Notes under the pieces: model-generated | The model's input: only the letters and a program-made list of their open reading frames with translations | Databases searched by the model: none | Told to the model about the DNA's origin: nothing | Translations under genes and position numbers: made by a program | Part shown: piece after piece, positions 33,576-41,818 of the stretch | How the letters are laid out: every line of letters begins with the position of its first letter | How positions within the stretch are numbered: the stretch's first letter is position 1 | Assembly (NCBI RefSeq): GCF_900091415.1 | Contig: NZ_FMHU01000001.1 | Span: 2,170,001 to 2,234,000 of the forward strand | Source of the DNA: Micromonospora inyonensis | GTDB lineage: Bacteria; Actinomycetota; Actinomycetes; Mycobacteriales; Micromonosporaceae | DNA length: 64,000 nt | Reading direction: 5' to 3'

Positions 33576-34602
33576 GGCGGCGGCGTGCTTGAAGGTGGCC
33601 AGCGCGGCGGGGGTGAGCTGTCCGGCGTCGATACTCAGCCCGGCGCCGGCCTTTCGCGTGGACCACCGGAGGTAGCGGAGGATGGACCTGCGTCGCGGCG
33701 GACCGGCTCATCGTGGCGATGTCGGCACCGGTGACGGCTTGCTTCGCTTGCCGGGCGATGTGTTCGGCGTCGCCGGGGCTGAGGCGGTCCAGCGTCGACA
33801 GGAACGCCCACTGGTCGGCGTGCGGCTCGAGGGTGCCGAGGTCGAGGAAGGTGGTGAGTCCGTCCTTGCGGCGGCGGCCCTGCAGGGGTGCGGCGATGAG
33901 GTTGCCGAAGCCACCGTCGGGCAGGACGTCCTGGTTGGGAAACAGCCGGTCGTACGACCGCAGATCCATCGACCCACGTAGCACCATCGCCTCACGCAGT
34001 AGGACCGTGCCCACGGCCCGCGCGGTGGCCGCGGCAACAGCGCCGGTGAAGAAGACCCACACGTGGGCTCCGCGACCCGACTGGGAGATCTCCAACGCGG
34101 CGGGCAGCGCGCTGGCTCGTGCCGCCTTCGCGTACGCGAGGGCGTCGAGCACCGCCGTCGGCCCGTCGAAGTCGGCCACGACGAAGTGACAGGTGTTGCC
34201 GGGCATCAGCGGGTACAGGCCCATGAACACGTCGCCGACGAGATGCGCCGCGACGACCTCCGTCGTCCGGGGCAGGTAGGTGGCACCGCGCCGGTCCCTA
34301 CCCTTACGCCAACCGCCCGCGACCGCCGGCATCCACCCGGCAGCGCCGGTACGGGCGTTGTCCCACCGCACGGCGTACACGTCGGCCCGGGCCCGGAACC
34401 GGTCGGCGAACAACGCCAGGTTGTCCCGAGTCGGCGAAGCCATGGTGACCAGCCCCGGCGGCTCAACTGGCGCGGACAACTGCTCCGGCGCCGCAGTCGT
34501 GTCCTGGCCGCGCAGCTTCAGCAGACGTGCCAGTCGGGTGTTCTCCGCCCGTAGCCGCTCCACCTCCCGCCGAAGATCGACGAACTCGGCCACCGAACCC
34601 AT
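33481..34602 (-). CDS. TOTE conflict system, archaeo-eukaryotic primase part (frameshifted at its end)
   Basis: Starts at ATG 34602 with a short coiled coil (VDLRREVERLRAENTRLARL), then the AEP-type primase domain: GDVFMGLYPLMPGNTCHFVV followed by ADFD (catalytic acidic pair), SQSGRGAHVWVFF with the catalytic His, and DRLFPNQD. Homology ends near VVHAK at about 33655; the last ~58 codons to 33481 are out-of-frame reading of the helicase region. An AAA run (33652-33654 on the complementary strand) where GCGAAGGCC would keep frame marks a one-base insertion. Could be a broken gene, programmed slippage or a sequence error. Confidence 0.82.
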   Translation of the reverse strand: MGSVAEFVDLRREVERLRAENTRLARLLKLRGQDTTAAPEQLSAPVEPPGLVTMASPTRDNLALFADRFRARADVYAVRWDNARTGAAGWMPAVAGGWRKGRDRRGATYLPRTTEVVAAHLVGDVFMGLYPLMPGNTCHFVVADFDGPTAVLDALAYAKAARASALPAALEISQSGRGAHVWVFFTGAVAAATARAVGTVLLREAMVLRGSMDLRSYDRLFPNQDVLPDGGFGNLIAAPLQGRRRKDGLTTFLDLGTLEPHADQWAFLSTLDRLSPGDAEHIARQAKQAVTGADIATMSRSAATQVHPPLPPVVHAKGRRRAEYRRRTAHPRRAGHLQARRRHAQPEVLRAATAPQVHLGHPTLHPGLRPHPR

Positions 34603-34651
34603 GCCGACCATCCCCGCGCATCGGGCTCCGAACACCCTTACACCGGTCCGG

Positions 34652-34657
34652 TATCCT
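34652..34657 (+). promoter_or_regulatory. -10 box of a probably leaderless transcript
   Basis: TATCCT lies seven bases before the ATG at 34664, so transcription would start at or next to the start codon. No ribosome-binding site is present. The 61-bp gap to the divergent TOTE gene must also hold that gene's promoter. Confidence 0.45.
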
Positions 34658-34663
34658 CCGCCG

Positions 34664-34975
34664 ATGGCATCGAAGGAGACCGCCGCGCTGGAGGCGATGA
34701 TCGAGGAAGCCACCGTCGACGCGTACGGCGACGACGAACAGCTCACCGGCCTGTTCACCATGATCGAGGAGCATCTGGCGGTGCCGTTCCACACCATCGT
34801 CCTCGGCGTCGAGGTGACCGTGCGGAAGATCGCCCTGACCGCGGACACCATCATCGCGATCTGCACCCGAGGCCACCACCGGCAGAGGATCGACTTACTC
34901 GACCTGCCGCTACCCACCCCGCCACCGGACGGCAACGCGTGGGTCGACGCCTATCGGCACTGGGCCGGGAGGTAG
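34664..34975 (+). CDS. CcbP-like small calcium-binding protein (PF11535 type)
   Basis: 103-residue acidic protein: LEAMIEEATVDAYGDDEQLT, GLFTMIEEHLAVPFHTIVLG, then a small beta-rich domain ending YRHWAGR. This matches the family named for the cyanobacterial calcium-binding protein CcbP; calcium binding here is inferred from family only. The longer open frame to 34280 is a shadow of the TOTE primase, so the internal ATG at 34664 is used. It is followed six bases later by the 382-residue partner. A second copy (58790-59080) is fused to a methyltransferase. Confidence 0.7.
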   Translation: MASKETAALEAMIEEATVDAYGDDEQLTGLFTMIEEHLAVPFHTIVLGVEVTVRKIALTADTIIAICTRGHHRQRIDLLDLPLPTPPPDGNAWVDAYRHWAGR

Positions 34976-34981
34976 GCCCCC

Positions 34982-36130
34982 GTGAGTGAGTACCAGTACT
35001 ACGAATTCACCGCCGTCGACCGACCCCTCACCGGCCGGGAGCGGGCCGCGGTTCGGTCGCTGTCGACCCGGGCCGACATCACCGCCACCAGCTTCGTGAA
35101 CACCTACGAGTGGGGCAACTTCAAGGGCAACCCGCGAACGCTGATGGAGCGGTACTTCGACGCTCACCTGTACCTGGCGAACTGGGGCACCCGCCAGCTC
35201 ATGCTGCGGCTACCGAAACACGTGCTCGACCCCGCCATCGTCGCCCAGTACTGCCAGGGTGGCAGCGCATCCGCGTGGACCGCCGGCACGCACGTCATCA
35301 TCGACCTGCACGACGAGGACGAGGACGGCGTCGACGAGTGGGACCTCGACGGCCACGGTCTGCTCGCCTCGATCATCCCGGTCCGGGCCGGAATCGCCGC
35401 CGGTGACCTGCGCCTGCTGTACCTGGCCTGGCTGCGCTGCGTACAGTCCGCGGAGATCGCCGACGACGAGCCTGAACCGCCCGTCCCGGCCGGCCTGGGA
35501 ACCCTCGACGCGTCCCTCACCGCCGTCGCCGAGTTCCTGCGCATCGACCCCGACCTGATCGCGGCCGCGGCGGCCGGGTCGTCGCCGGCAGCCTCCGGTG
35601 AACCGACCGCTGCGCAACTACGCACCTGGGTCGTCGGGCTGCCCGCTCGGGACAAGGACGCCATCCTGGCCGACCTGATCACCGGCGGTGACAGCCACCT
35701 GCGCAGCCGACTGCTGCGCCGCTACCGCGACGCGCATCCCACCGACGCGTCCACCCCGACGGCCGCCCGCACCGCCGGGGAGCTACTCGCCACCGCCGCC
35801 GACCTGCGCGCCGAACGGGAACGCCTCGACGCCGAGCGGCGTGAACGCGACCGGGTTCGCAGGGAACGGTCCGCCGCAGCAGCCCGGCAACGGCACCTCG
35901 ACACCCTCGCGAGCGACCAACCCGCCGCATGGCAGCGGGTCGACGAACTCATCGCCACGAAGAGACCCCGCGAGTACGACACCGCAGTTCAACTCCTCGT
36001 CGACCTGCGCGATCTCGCCGAGCGCGACCGAGACAGCGGGTTCCAACAGCGGCTGGCCAAGCTACGGGCGGCCCACGCCCGCAAGCCCAGCCTGCTCGAA
36101 CGCCTCAACCTCGCAGCCCTCGACACCTGA
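34982..36130 (+). CDS. Partner protein of the CcbP-like gene, function unknown (copy 1)
   Basis: 382 residues from GTG 34982 behind GGGAGG. The N-terminal ~150 residues form a compact domain (MSEYQYYEFTAVDRPLTGRE; NTYEWGNFKGNPRTLMERYF; ANWGTRQLMLRLPKHVLD). An Asp/Glu-rich loop follows (DLHDEDEDGVDEWDLDGHG, near residues 102-120), then an Ala-rich middle and a long Arg/Glu/Ala coiled coil (~265-310). A near-identical protein with the same neighbour is at 59087. I do not recognise an activity. The acidic loop next to a calcium-binding partner suggests, but does not prove, a shared metal-dependent role. Confidence 0.7.
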   Translation: MSEYQYYEFTAVDRPLTGRERAAVRSLSTRADITATSFVNTYEWGNFKGNPRTLMERYFDAHLYLANWGTRQLMLRLPKHVLDPAIVAQYCQGGSASAWTAGTHVIIDLHDEDEDGVDEWDLDGHGLLASIIPVRAGIAAGDLRLLYLAWLRCVQSAEIADDEPEPPVPAGLGTLDASLTAVAEFLRIDPDLIAAAAAGSSPAASGEPTAAQLRTWVVGLPARDKDAILADLITGGDSHLRSRLLRRYRDAHPTDASTPTAARTAGELLATAADLRAERERLDAERRERDRVRRERSAAAARQRHLDTLASDQPAAWQRVDELIATKRPREYDTAVQLLVDLRDLAERDRDSGFQQRLAKLRAAHARKPSLLERLNLAALDT

Positions 36131-36187
36131 CGCACTGTTCGCCGCCCGACATCCGCCGCTGTGTATCACCGCCAAGCAGTACCCGGA

Positions 36188-36574
36188 TCAGGGGTTCAGG
36201 TCGGCCCACTGCGCCTGCGTCAGCAGGCCCTCATGCTCCAGCCGGTGGGCGACCTCGGTCTTCGTGGCCGCATCCAGCGTCTCGGGTAGATCCTCGAACG
36301 AGGCGGGCAGGACATCCAGGAGGGAAAAGATCTGCTGGCCGTCCCGCACCGTCAGAAGCAGCATGCATCGCCAGTGCGGCGAAGACTCAGGCCGGTGGCC
36401 CAATCGGTGCACCAGTACCGGCCACAGATAGTGCACCGCTGCTGGACCGGCGAACTCCGCCAACCACCCTGCCCCGTGGTTGCGAGTCAGTCCGCAATGG
36501 ATCGCCTCGGAGTCGAGCCGGATCAACTCTGACGTGTCGACAGCCTTGATCGTCCGGGGAACACCTGAGCTCAC
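36188..36574 (-). CDS. Small hypothetical protein, end of the defence cassette
   Basis: 128 residues from a GTG at 36574 (VSSGVPRTIKAVDTSELIRL) preceded by GGGAAA. The frame stays open to 36652, but those codons are Arg-rich and unlikely. Plausible globular protein with AGPAAVHYLWPVLVHRLGH, DVLPASFEDLPETLDAATK and a C-terminal TQAQWADLNP. Family not recognised. Convergent with the 382-residue gene (57-bp gap), and the last apparent gene before the right-hand direct repeat. Confidence 0.5.
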   Translation of the reverse strand: MSSGVPRTIKAVDTSELIRLDSEAIHCGLTRNHGAGWLAEFAGPAAVHYLWPVLVHRLGHRPESSPHWRCMLLLTVRDGQQIFSLLDVLPASFEDLPETLDAATKTEVAHRLEHEGLLTQAQWADLNP

Positions 36575-36809
36575 GGCGAGAGTTTCCCATGCGAGAACGA
36601 GCCGCCCGACACGCCGATCCCGGCCCGCCCGCCCGCGGACCAGCCAGGACAAACGTCAACCCTGACCGGCAAGCTTAGGACCATCAGGAGATCGTCGGGC
36701 AATGGCTCACCCGCTCCGCCGAACGCCGGCACGCGTCGGCCTCGTGCTGATTCAGCCTCCGAAGTCCGCGGACGATTTCCGTGAGGCCCGTCGCTGCCCG
36801 GCTGCACGC

Positions 36810-36920
36810 TTCCGCCGGTGTCCGCAGGCTGATGACGTGCGGTCTTGTGGTTTTCCGCCTGCGTGTGTCGGTCGCGCCAGGGCGTTGCTGCGATCGCTTG
36901 CTGAGGATCAGCAGAGGTGT
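36810..36920. repeat. Imperfect direct repeat, right copy (bounds the defence cassette)
   Basis: Matches 29366-29476 in order and orientation with small indels (shared pieces: tccgccggtgt, gatgac-tgcgg, gctgcgatcgcttgc, gatcagc). About 65 bases beyond it the truncated kup gene begins. Confidence 0.65.
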
Positions 36921-36984
36921 GTAAAAGCTGCTCAGTGCCACTCTGGAGCGGCGGGCGGCTTGCCGGAAACCGGGCGTTAGGCGA

Positions 36985-37689
36985 CGCGATGAGCGCGCCC
37001 CGACCGAAGTAGCTGAGCGTGCAGGCGGGGAGCACCAGCAACAGCCAGCCGCGGGTGATGACCCGGCGGCCGAAGTGTCCCATGTCCGCGTACAGGGCCT
37101 CGGCGCCGGTGACGGCGAGCACGACGGCGGCCAGGGTGAAGAAGGCGATGTCGAAGCGGCCGGCGAGGAAACCGACCGCGTGGGTGGGTGACAGGGCGGC
37201 GAGGATCGCCGGCTGCCGGGCGATGCCGGCCGCGCCGCAGAGGCCGATCACCGCGAACCAGACGATCATGACCGGTCCGAACAGGCGCCCGACGGTGGCG
37301 GTGCCGCGCCGCTGCAGCGCGAACAACAACAGGATGATCAGTACGGTGATCGGCACGACGAGACTCGCCGTCGACGGCTGGATGACCTTGAGTCCTTCCA
37401 CCGCGGACAGCACGGAGATCGCTGGGGTGATCATGCTGTCGCCGAAGAACAGCGCGGCGCCGAAGACGCCGGCCGTCGCCAGTGCCGCACCGACGCGTCC
37501 GGTGTTGCGCGTGCGGCGACGGCGCAACAGGGACCGGATGTGGGTCGGCCGGGTTGAAGGCGGTCTGCATGGTGTAGATGGGACTGGTGCCGATCTCGCC
37601 GAACACGACCCCGAGCGCGGCGACGACGAGCGCGGCCCGGACGACGTCGGGTCCACCGAGGAACGCCCGGCCGGCACGTCGTCAGGCAC
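36985..37689 (-). pseudogene. kup: kup potassium transporter, multiply damaged
   Basis: Remains of a KUP-family K+ uptake permease. GTG 37689 follows GGAGG, but the frame shifts within the first dozen codons. ALGVVFGEIGTSPIYTMQTA (family first helix) is readable in another frame. After FNPADPHPV roughly 40-60 expected codons are missing and the sequence rejoins at RTRNTGRVGAALATAGVFGA, continuing through FGDSMITPAISVLSAVEGLK (family signature) and several membrane segments. It stops at about 36985, losing the C-terminal half. Three separate lesions, so no function. Its truncation point borders the defence cassette. Confidence 0.85.
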
Positions 37690-38020
37690 CCGAGCCTCCT
37701 TCACCGGTACCGCCCGGCACGGCGACCGCGGCCTCGGGATGTGGCACACCTGTAGCGGACGACTCGCCACCCCGCGTCGGTCGACAACGGCACGACACTC
37801 ATCGCCTCCGTGGGCGGGGCAGCGCTGTTCCGCCGGTGTTCACCCACGCGAGTGCCGTGCGCCGTCACCCGGCCTGACCCGAGCCGGGGCCCCGCCGGCG
37901 GCATGGTGATCCGTCCCGTCGCCGGCGGCGTGCCGGTGGTGGCCGATGGGTAGTCTGTGCGCTGCCCGAGGGGCGCGCCCGTGTGGGCGCCTCCGACCCG
38001 ACCAAGGACAGGGGCTACGG
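37690..38020. other. Divergent intergenic region, no recognised element
   Basis: GC-rich spacer between the kup remnant and the APC permease. I looked for a c-di-AMP (ydaO) leader, which often precedes potassium transporters, and did not see its conserved core on either strand. Confidence 0.35.
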
Positions 38021-40084
38021 ATGGCTACCGGCCGATCGAGGCGTACGGCGACGCGCGCTGCACTCGGCGTCGGCGTGGGCGACGGCAGGCCGCTGCAGGG
38101 GGCGGCGCGACCGGTGGTGCCGGAGTGCGTGGACGCGCCGGCGGTTGCCGGCCCGGTGGCGAGCCCGCTGGGCCGGTGGTTGTTGCGTCACCGGGTGCAG
38201 CCGGCCGGCCCGGAGACCGGGGAGTCGCACGCCACCCCGCACTCCTGGTGGAAGGTGATGTGCCTGACCGGGGTGGACTACTTCTCCACCCTGTCGTATC
38301 TGCCGGGCATCGCCGCGCTGGCGGCGGGAGCCTTGTCGCCGCTGGCGACGTTGCTGATCGTGGCGTTGACCCTGTTCGGGGTGCTGCCGGTGTACCGGCG
38401 GGTGGCCCGAGAGAGCCCGCACGGGCAGGGGTCGGTGGCGATGCTGGAGCGGCTGCTGCCGTTCTGGAAGGGCAAGCTGTTCGTCCTGGTGCTGCTGGGG
38501 TTCGTGGCGACCTCGTGGATCATCACGATCACCCTGTCCTCGGCGGATGCGACGGTGCACCTGCTGGAGAATCCGGTCCTGCCCGACAGGTTCCCGCACG
38601 GCACCACCGCCGCGGTCGTGGTCACCGTCGTGCTGTTGCTGATCCTGGGCGGGGTGTTCCTGCTCGGCTTCAGCGAGGCCGTCGGCGTCGCGATTCCCCT
38701 GGTCGGGGTGTTCCTGCTGCTGAATGCGATCATCGTGGGCGTCGGACTGGTCCGGGTGGTCCAGGATCCGGCCCTGCTGGCGGGCTGGACCGACGCGTTG
38801 ACCGCCGGGACGAACGGCGTCGGTGACATCATCGGTCCGGCGGTGCTGGCCTTCCCGTTGCTGGTTCTGGGTTTGTCCGGTTTCGAGACCGGCGTGAGCA
38901 TGATGCCGCTGGTCCGCGGCGACGGTGCGGACGCGCAGGCGCGGCTGGCCGCGCGGGTCCGTAACACCAAGCGGTTGCTGACCGCCGCCGCGCTGATCAT
39001 GTCCGCGTACCTGATCTCCACGACGTTCGTCACCACCGTGCTGATTCCGGCCGAGGAGTTCCAGCCGGGCGGCGAGGCCAGCGGCCGGGCCCTGGCCTAC
39101 GTCGCCCACGAGTACGTGGGGGAGGCGTTCGGCACCGTCTACGACATCAGCAGCGTGCTGATCCTGTGGTTCGCCGGTGCCTCGGCGATGGCCGGCCTGA
39201 TCAACATCGTGCCCCGCTACCTGCCCTCGTACGGCATGGCTCCGGAGTGGGGACGTGCCGTTCGCCCGGTGGTGATCGTCTACACGCTGATCAGCATCGC
39301 GATCACCGTCGCGTTCCGGGCCGACGTCAACGCCCAGGCCGGGGCGTACGCGACCGGCATCCTGGCGATGATGGTCTCCGGCGCGGTCGCGGTGACCATC
39401 TCCGCGCTGCGCCGCCGGCAACGGCTGGTCACCGCCGGGTTCGCGGTGCTCACCCTGGTGCTGGTGTACGCGCTGGTCGAGAACATCATCGAGAAGCCCG
39501 ACGGGATCGCGATCTCCGGCCTGTTCATCGCCGGCATCATCGTCGTGTCGCTGGTCTCGCGGGTGTCCCGCACCACGGAGCTGCGGGCCGAGCGGATCGA
39601 GTTCGACGAGGCGGCGCGGCGGTTCGTCGCCGACTCGGTCGAGTACGACGGCCGGCTGGACATCATCGCGCACCGCCCGGACGTGGCCTCCGGGGCCGAG
39701 TACCGGGCCAAGGAACGCTCCCAGCGGGGCATGAACCCGGTGCCGGGGGCGGCGGACGTGCTGTTCCTGGAGATCGAGGTGATCGACCCGTCGGACTTCA
39801 GCGACGTGCTGCGGGTACGCGGCCTCGAGGTCGGCGGGCACCGGGTGTTGCGTGTGCAGAGCCCGGCGGTGCCGAACGCGATCGCGGCGATCCTGCTCGC
39901 CCTGCGCGACGCCACCGGGATCCGCCCGCACGCGCACTTCGAGTGGTCCGAGGGCAACCCCATCGCGCACCTGATGCGCTACCTCATCCTCGGCCGGGGC
40001 GACACCCCGCCGGTGGTGCGGGAGATCCTGCGCAAGGCCGAGCGGGACCCGGTCCGCCGTCCCGGCATCCACGTCGGCGGCTGA
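38021..40084 (+). CDS. APC-superfamily amino acid/cation permease with C-terminal cytoplasmic domain
   Basis: 687 residues from ATG 38021 (AGGGG eight bases upstream; the frame extends to 37946). A ~75-residue Arg/Ala/Pro-rich N-terminus precedes about twelve membrane segments beginning [20 protein letters not shown], an APC-type first helix with the substrate-site kink, and [20 protein letters not shown], the usual helix 6 region. After the last helix ([20 protein letters not shown]) come ~170 soluble residues ([20 protein letters not shown]... [17 protein letters not shown]). Substrate unknown. Located among potassium and magnesium transporters, so a role in ion homeostasis is possible. Confidence 0.82.
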   Translation: MATGRSRRTATRAALGVGVGDGRPLQGAARPVVPECVDAPAVAGPVASPLGRWLLRHRVQPAGPETGESHATPHSWWKVMCLTGVDYFSTLSYLPGIAALAAGALSPLATLLIVALTLFGVLPVYRRVARESPHGQGSVAMLERLLPFWKGKLFVLVLLGFVATSWIITITLSSADATVHLLENPVLPDRFPHGTTAAVVVTVVLLLILGGVFLLGFSEAVGVAIPLVGVFLLLNAIIVGVGLVRVVQDPALLAGWTDALTAGTNGVGDIIGPAVLAFPLLVLGLSGFETGVSMMPLVRGDGADAQARLAARVRNTKRLLTAAALIMSAYLISTTFVTTVLIPAEEFQPGGEASGRALAYVAHEYVGEAFGTVYDISSVLILWFAGASAMAGLINIVPRYLPSYGMAPEWGRAVRPVVIVYTLISIAITVAFRADVNAQAGAYATGILAMMVSGAVAVTISALRRRQRLVTAGFAVLTLVLVYALVENIIEKPDGIAISGLFIAGIIVVSLVSRVSRTTELRAERIEFDEAARRFVADSVEYDGRLDIIAHRPDVASGAEYRAKERSQRGMNPVPGAADVLFLEIEVIDPSDFSDVLRVRGLEVGGHRVLRVQSPAVPNAIAAILLALRDATGIRPHAHFEWSEGNPIAHLMRYLILGRGDTPPVVREILRKAERDPVRRPGIHVGG

Positions 40085-40308
40085 TCCCCGGGGCCGGTCG
40101 CCCGTTCCGGGGGCCACCCCGGGCGCTCGGCGGGCGCGGCGTACCTGCGATCGGTTGACGCGCAGGCCGGTCGGTGGGCGGCCTGCTGCCGGTGGGCCGG
40201 GCGGTGGTGCCTGAGGCGTCCGCGTCTCGGCGCGCACGGCCGGAGAGGATGAGGAAAGATCGGGTTCGGTTCACCGTTCCTGTGCTGCGACACCGTGGAG
40301 GCCACGTC

Positions 40309-41433
40309 ATGCGCCGCGACCGACGGCACCACCCGGGGCAGGTCGTGCGGGATCTCCTCCGATCCGGACTTCTGGCGAGAGTCCTACCGGACCGACCGGA
40401 CGTGCCGGAACTGCCCGTGGACCGGCCCAACCCGGACGCGGTCGTCGACTGCGCCGTCTACCTCGACGGACGACGGCAGCCGGGCCGCCCGCACTACGCC
40501 GACGCCTACGAGCGGGCGCGCCGGCAGCGCTCCGGGTTCGTGTGGCTCGGCCTGCACGACCCCGACTCCGCCACCATGGCGTCGGTGGCCGCGACCTTCC
40601 AACTGCACGGCCTGACCATCGATCAGGCGCTCACGGACGGGCACCGCCCGGCGATCGAGCAGCACGGCGACGTGACTCTGCTGGTGTGCCGTACCGCCAG
40701 CTACGTCGAGCACGCCGAGCTGACGGCCTCCTCCGAGGTCGTCGATACCGGCGACGTGATGGTGTTGCTCGGCGACCGGTTCGCCATCACCGTCCGCCAC
40801 GGCGCCCCGGGCGCCCTGCGCGCCGTACGCGACGAACTTCAGCGGCAGCCCGCCCTGCTCGCCCAGGGGCCGTGGGCCGTCGCCTACGCGGTGTGCGACC
40901 GCATGGTCGACTCGTACCTCGATGTCGCCACCCAGGTGGAGAAAGACCTCGAACGCGTGGAAGAGGCGGTGTTCGACCGCGACCGCCGCACCGCGGACGT
41001 CCACCAGATCTACCAGCTCAAACGGGAACTGGTCGAACTCAAGCGAGCGGTCATGCCCCTGCGGGGGCCGCTGCGTTGGCTCGCCGACCGACGCCGGGAC
41101 GTCCTGCCCGCCACCCTGCGGCCCTACTTCGCCGACCTCGACGGCCGCCTCGACCGGGCCGTCGACCGGGTCACCGCCTTCGACGACCTGCTCAACTCCG
41201 TCCTGCAGGCCCGCCTGGCGCAACTGTCGGTCGACCAGAACAACGACATGCGCAAGATCGCCTCCTGGGCCGCCATCGCCGCCGTCCAGACCGCCATCGC
41301 CGGCATTTACGGCATGAACTTCACCCACATGCCGGAGCTCACCTGGCGGTACGGCTACTTCGGGGCCCTCGCCCTCATGGCCGTCGCCGCTCTCACCCTG
41401 TACCGCCTCTTCCGCCGCTCCGGCTGGCTGTAG
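40309..41433 (+). CDS. corA: CorA-family magnesium/cobalt transporter
   Basis: 374 residues from ATG 40309, chosen for GGAGG eight bases upstream. The frame is open from 40174, but the extra residues are Arg-rich. Long cytoplasmic N-terminal domain with ATFQLHGLTIDQAL and the helical stalk (VEKDLERVEEAVFDRDRRTA; IYQLKRELVELKRAVMPLRG). Two C-terminal membrane helices with the CorA signature YGMN (IAGIYGMNFTHMPE) between them and a basic tail. Moves Mg2+ (and often Co2+/Ni2+) through the cytoplasmic membrane as a pentamer in the family. A hairpin (41459-41481) follows as a likely terminator. Confidence 0.92.
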   Translation: MRRDRRHHPGQVVRDLLRSGLLARVLPDRPDVPELPVDRPNPDAVVDCAVYLDGRRQPGRPHYADAYERARRQRSGFVWLGLHDPDSATMASVAATFQLHGLTIDQALTDGHRPAIEQHGDVTLLVCRTASYVEHAELTASSEVVDTGDVMVLLGDRFAITVRHGAPGALRAVRDELQRQPALLAQGPWAVAYAVCDRMVDSYLDVATQVEKDLERVEEAVFDRDRRTADVHQIYQLKRELVELKRAVMPLRGPLRWLADRRRDVLPATLRPYFADLDGRLDRAVDRVTAFDDLLNSVLQARLAQLSVDQNNDMRKIASWAAIAAVQTAIAGIYGMNFTHMPELTWRYGYFGALALMAVAALTLYRLFRRSGWL

Positions 41434-41458
41434 CAAGCGGAGGTCTCCGTCCTCCGGA

Positions 41459-41481
41459 CCGCGCGCACCGAGTGCGCGGTG
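41459..41481 (+). terminator. Hairpin after corA
   Basis: ACCGCGCGCAC-CGA-GTGCGCGGT forms a strong stem (two-base bulge) 26 bases after the corA stop, without a T run. Confidence 0.45.
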
Positions 41482-41510
41482 GGTGAGCCGATTCACCTGG
41501 TGCGGTGCGG

Positions 41511-41563
41511 GCGTCAAGACCGCGTCAAAAACCGCCCCGCGCACGTCATGGTCGCGTTATAGC
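41511..41563 (+). promoter_or_regulatory. Putative KdpE operator and kdp promoter
   Basis: Direct repeats GCGTCAAGACC and GCGTCAAAAAC, 11 bp apart (41511-41532), are the spacing used by OmpR/PhoB-family regulators. A TATAGC -10-like box follows at 41558-41563. This is the only gap ahead of the kdp genes, so KdpE binding here is a reasonable inference. Confidence 0.45.
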
Positions 41564-41648
41564 CCTGGCCACCCGATCCGTCCGGCGATGTGATTGCCCG
41601 GAGCGGCCACCGGGCCGTGACGAGGTGTTCCGAATCGAGGAGTCAGAC

Positions 41649-41732
41649 GTGTCTGACGTGGTGTTCGTGGTGGTGACGGTGGCGCTGTTCGCGGCGCTCG
41701 CCCTGCTGGTGAGGGGCGTGGAGAAGCGGTGA
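41649..41732 (+). CDS. 27-residue membrane peptide ahead of kdpF
   Basis: GTG 41649 with GAGGAG upstream encodes [20 protein letters not shown] followed by VRGVEKR: one membrane helix with a basic C-terminal end. Its stop overlaps the kdpF start (GTGA). Similar tiny ORFs stand before kdpF in other actinomycetes, as far as I recall. Probably an accessory peptide of the KdpFABC complex; its function is not established. Confidence 0.65.
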   Translation: MSDVVFVVVTVALFAALALLVRGVEKR

Positions 41733-41818
41733 GCGCCGTCAACGCCGTGGGCCTGGTGCTGGCGATCGGCCTGGCCGTGTTCCTGGTGGTCGCCCTGCTG
41801 TTCCCGGAGCGGTTCTGA
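41729..41818 (+). CDS. kdpF: KdpF, small subunit of the K+-transporting ATPase
   Basis: 29 residues ([20 protein letters not shown] then VALLFPERF), the size and single-helix pattern of KdpF, ending in the family's P-E-R-F tail. It stabilises the KdpABC complex in the membrane in well-studied relatives. Overlaps the upstream ORF by four bases and kdpA by one (TGATG). Too short for ordinary gene finders. Confidence 0.9.
   Translation: MSAVNAVGLVLAIGLAVFLVVALLFPERF

Noticed and set aside
37690..38020. Possible c-di-AMP riboswitch between kup and the permease
   Set aside because: The conserved ydaO core could not be found on either strand.
38015..40237. 740-codon minus-strand open frame opposite the APC permease
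   Set aside because: Shadow of the permease with His/Gln/Asp-rich nonsense composition; the plus frame has clear membrane helices and motifs.
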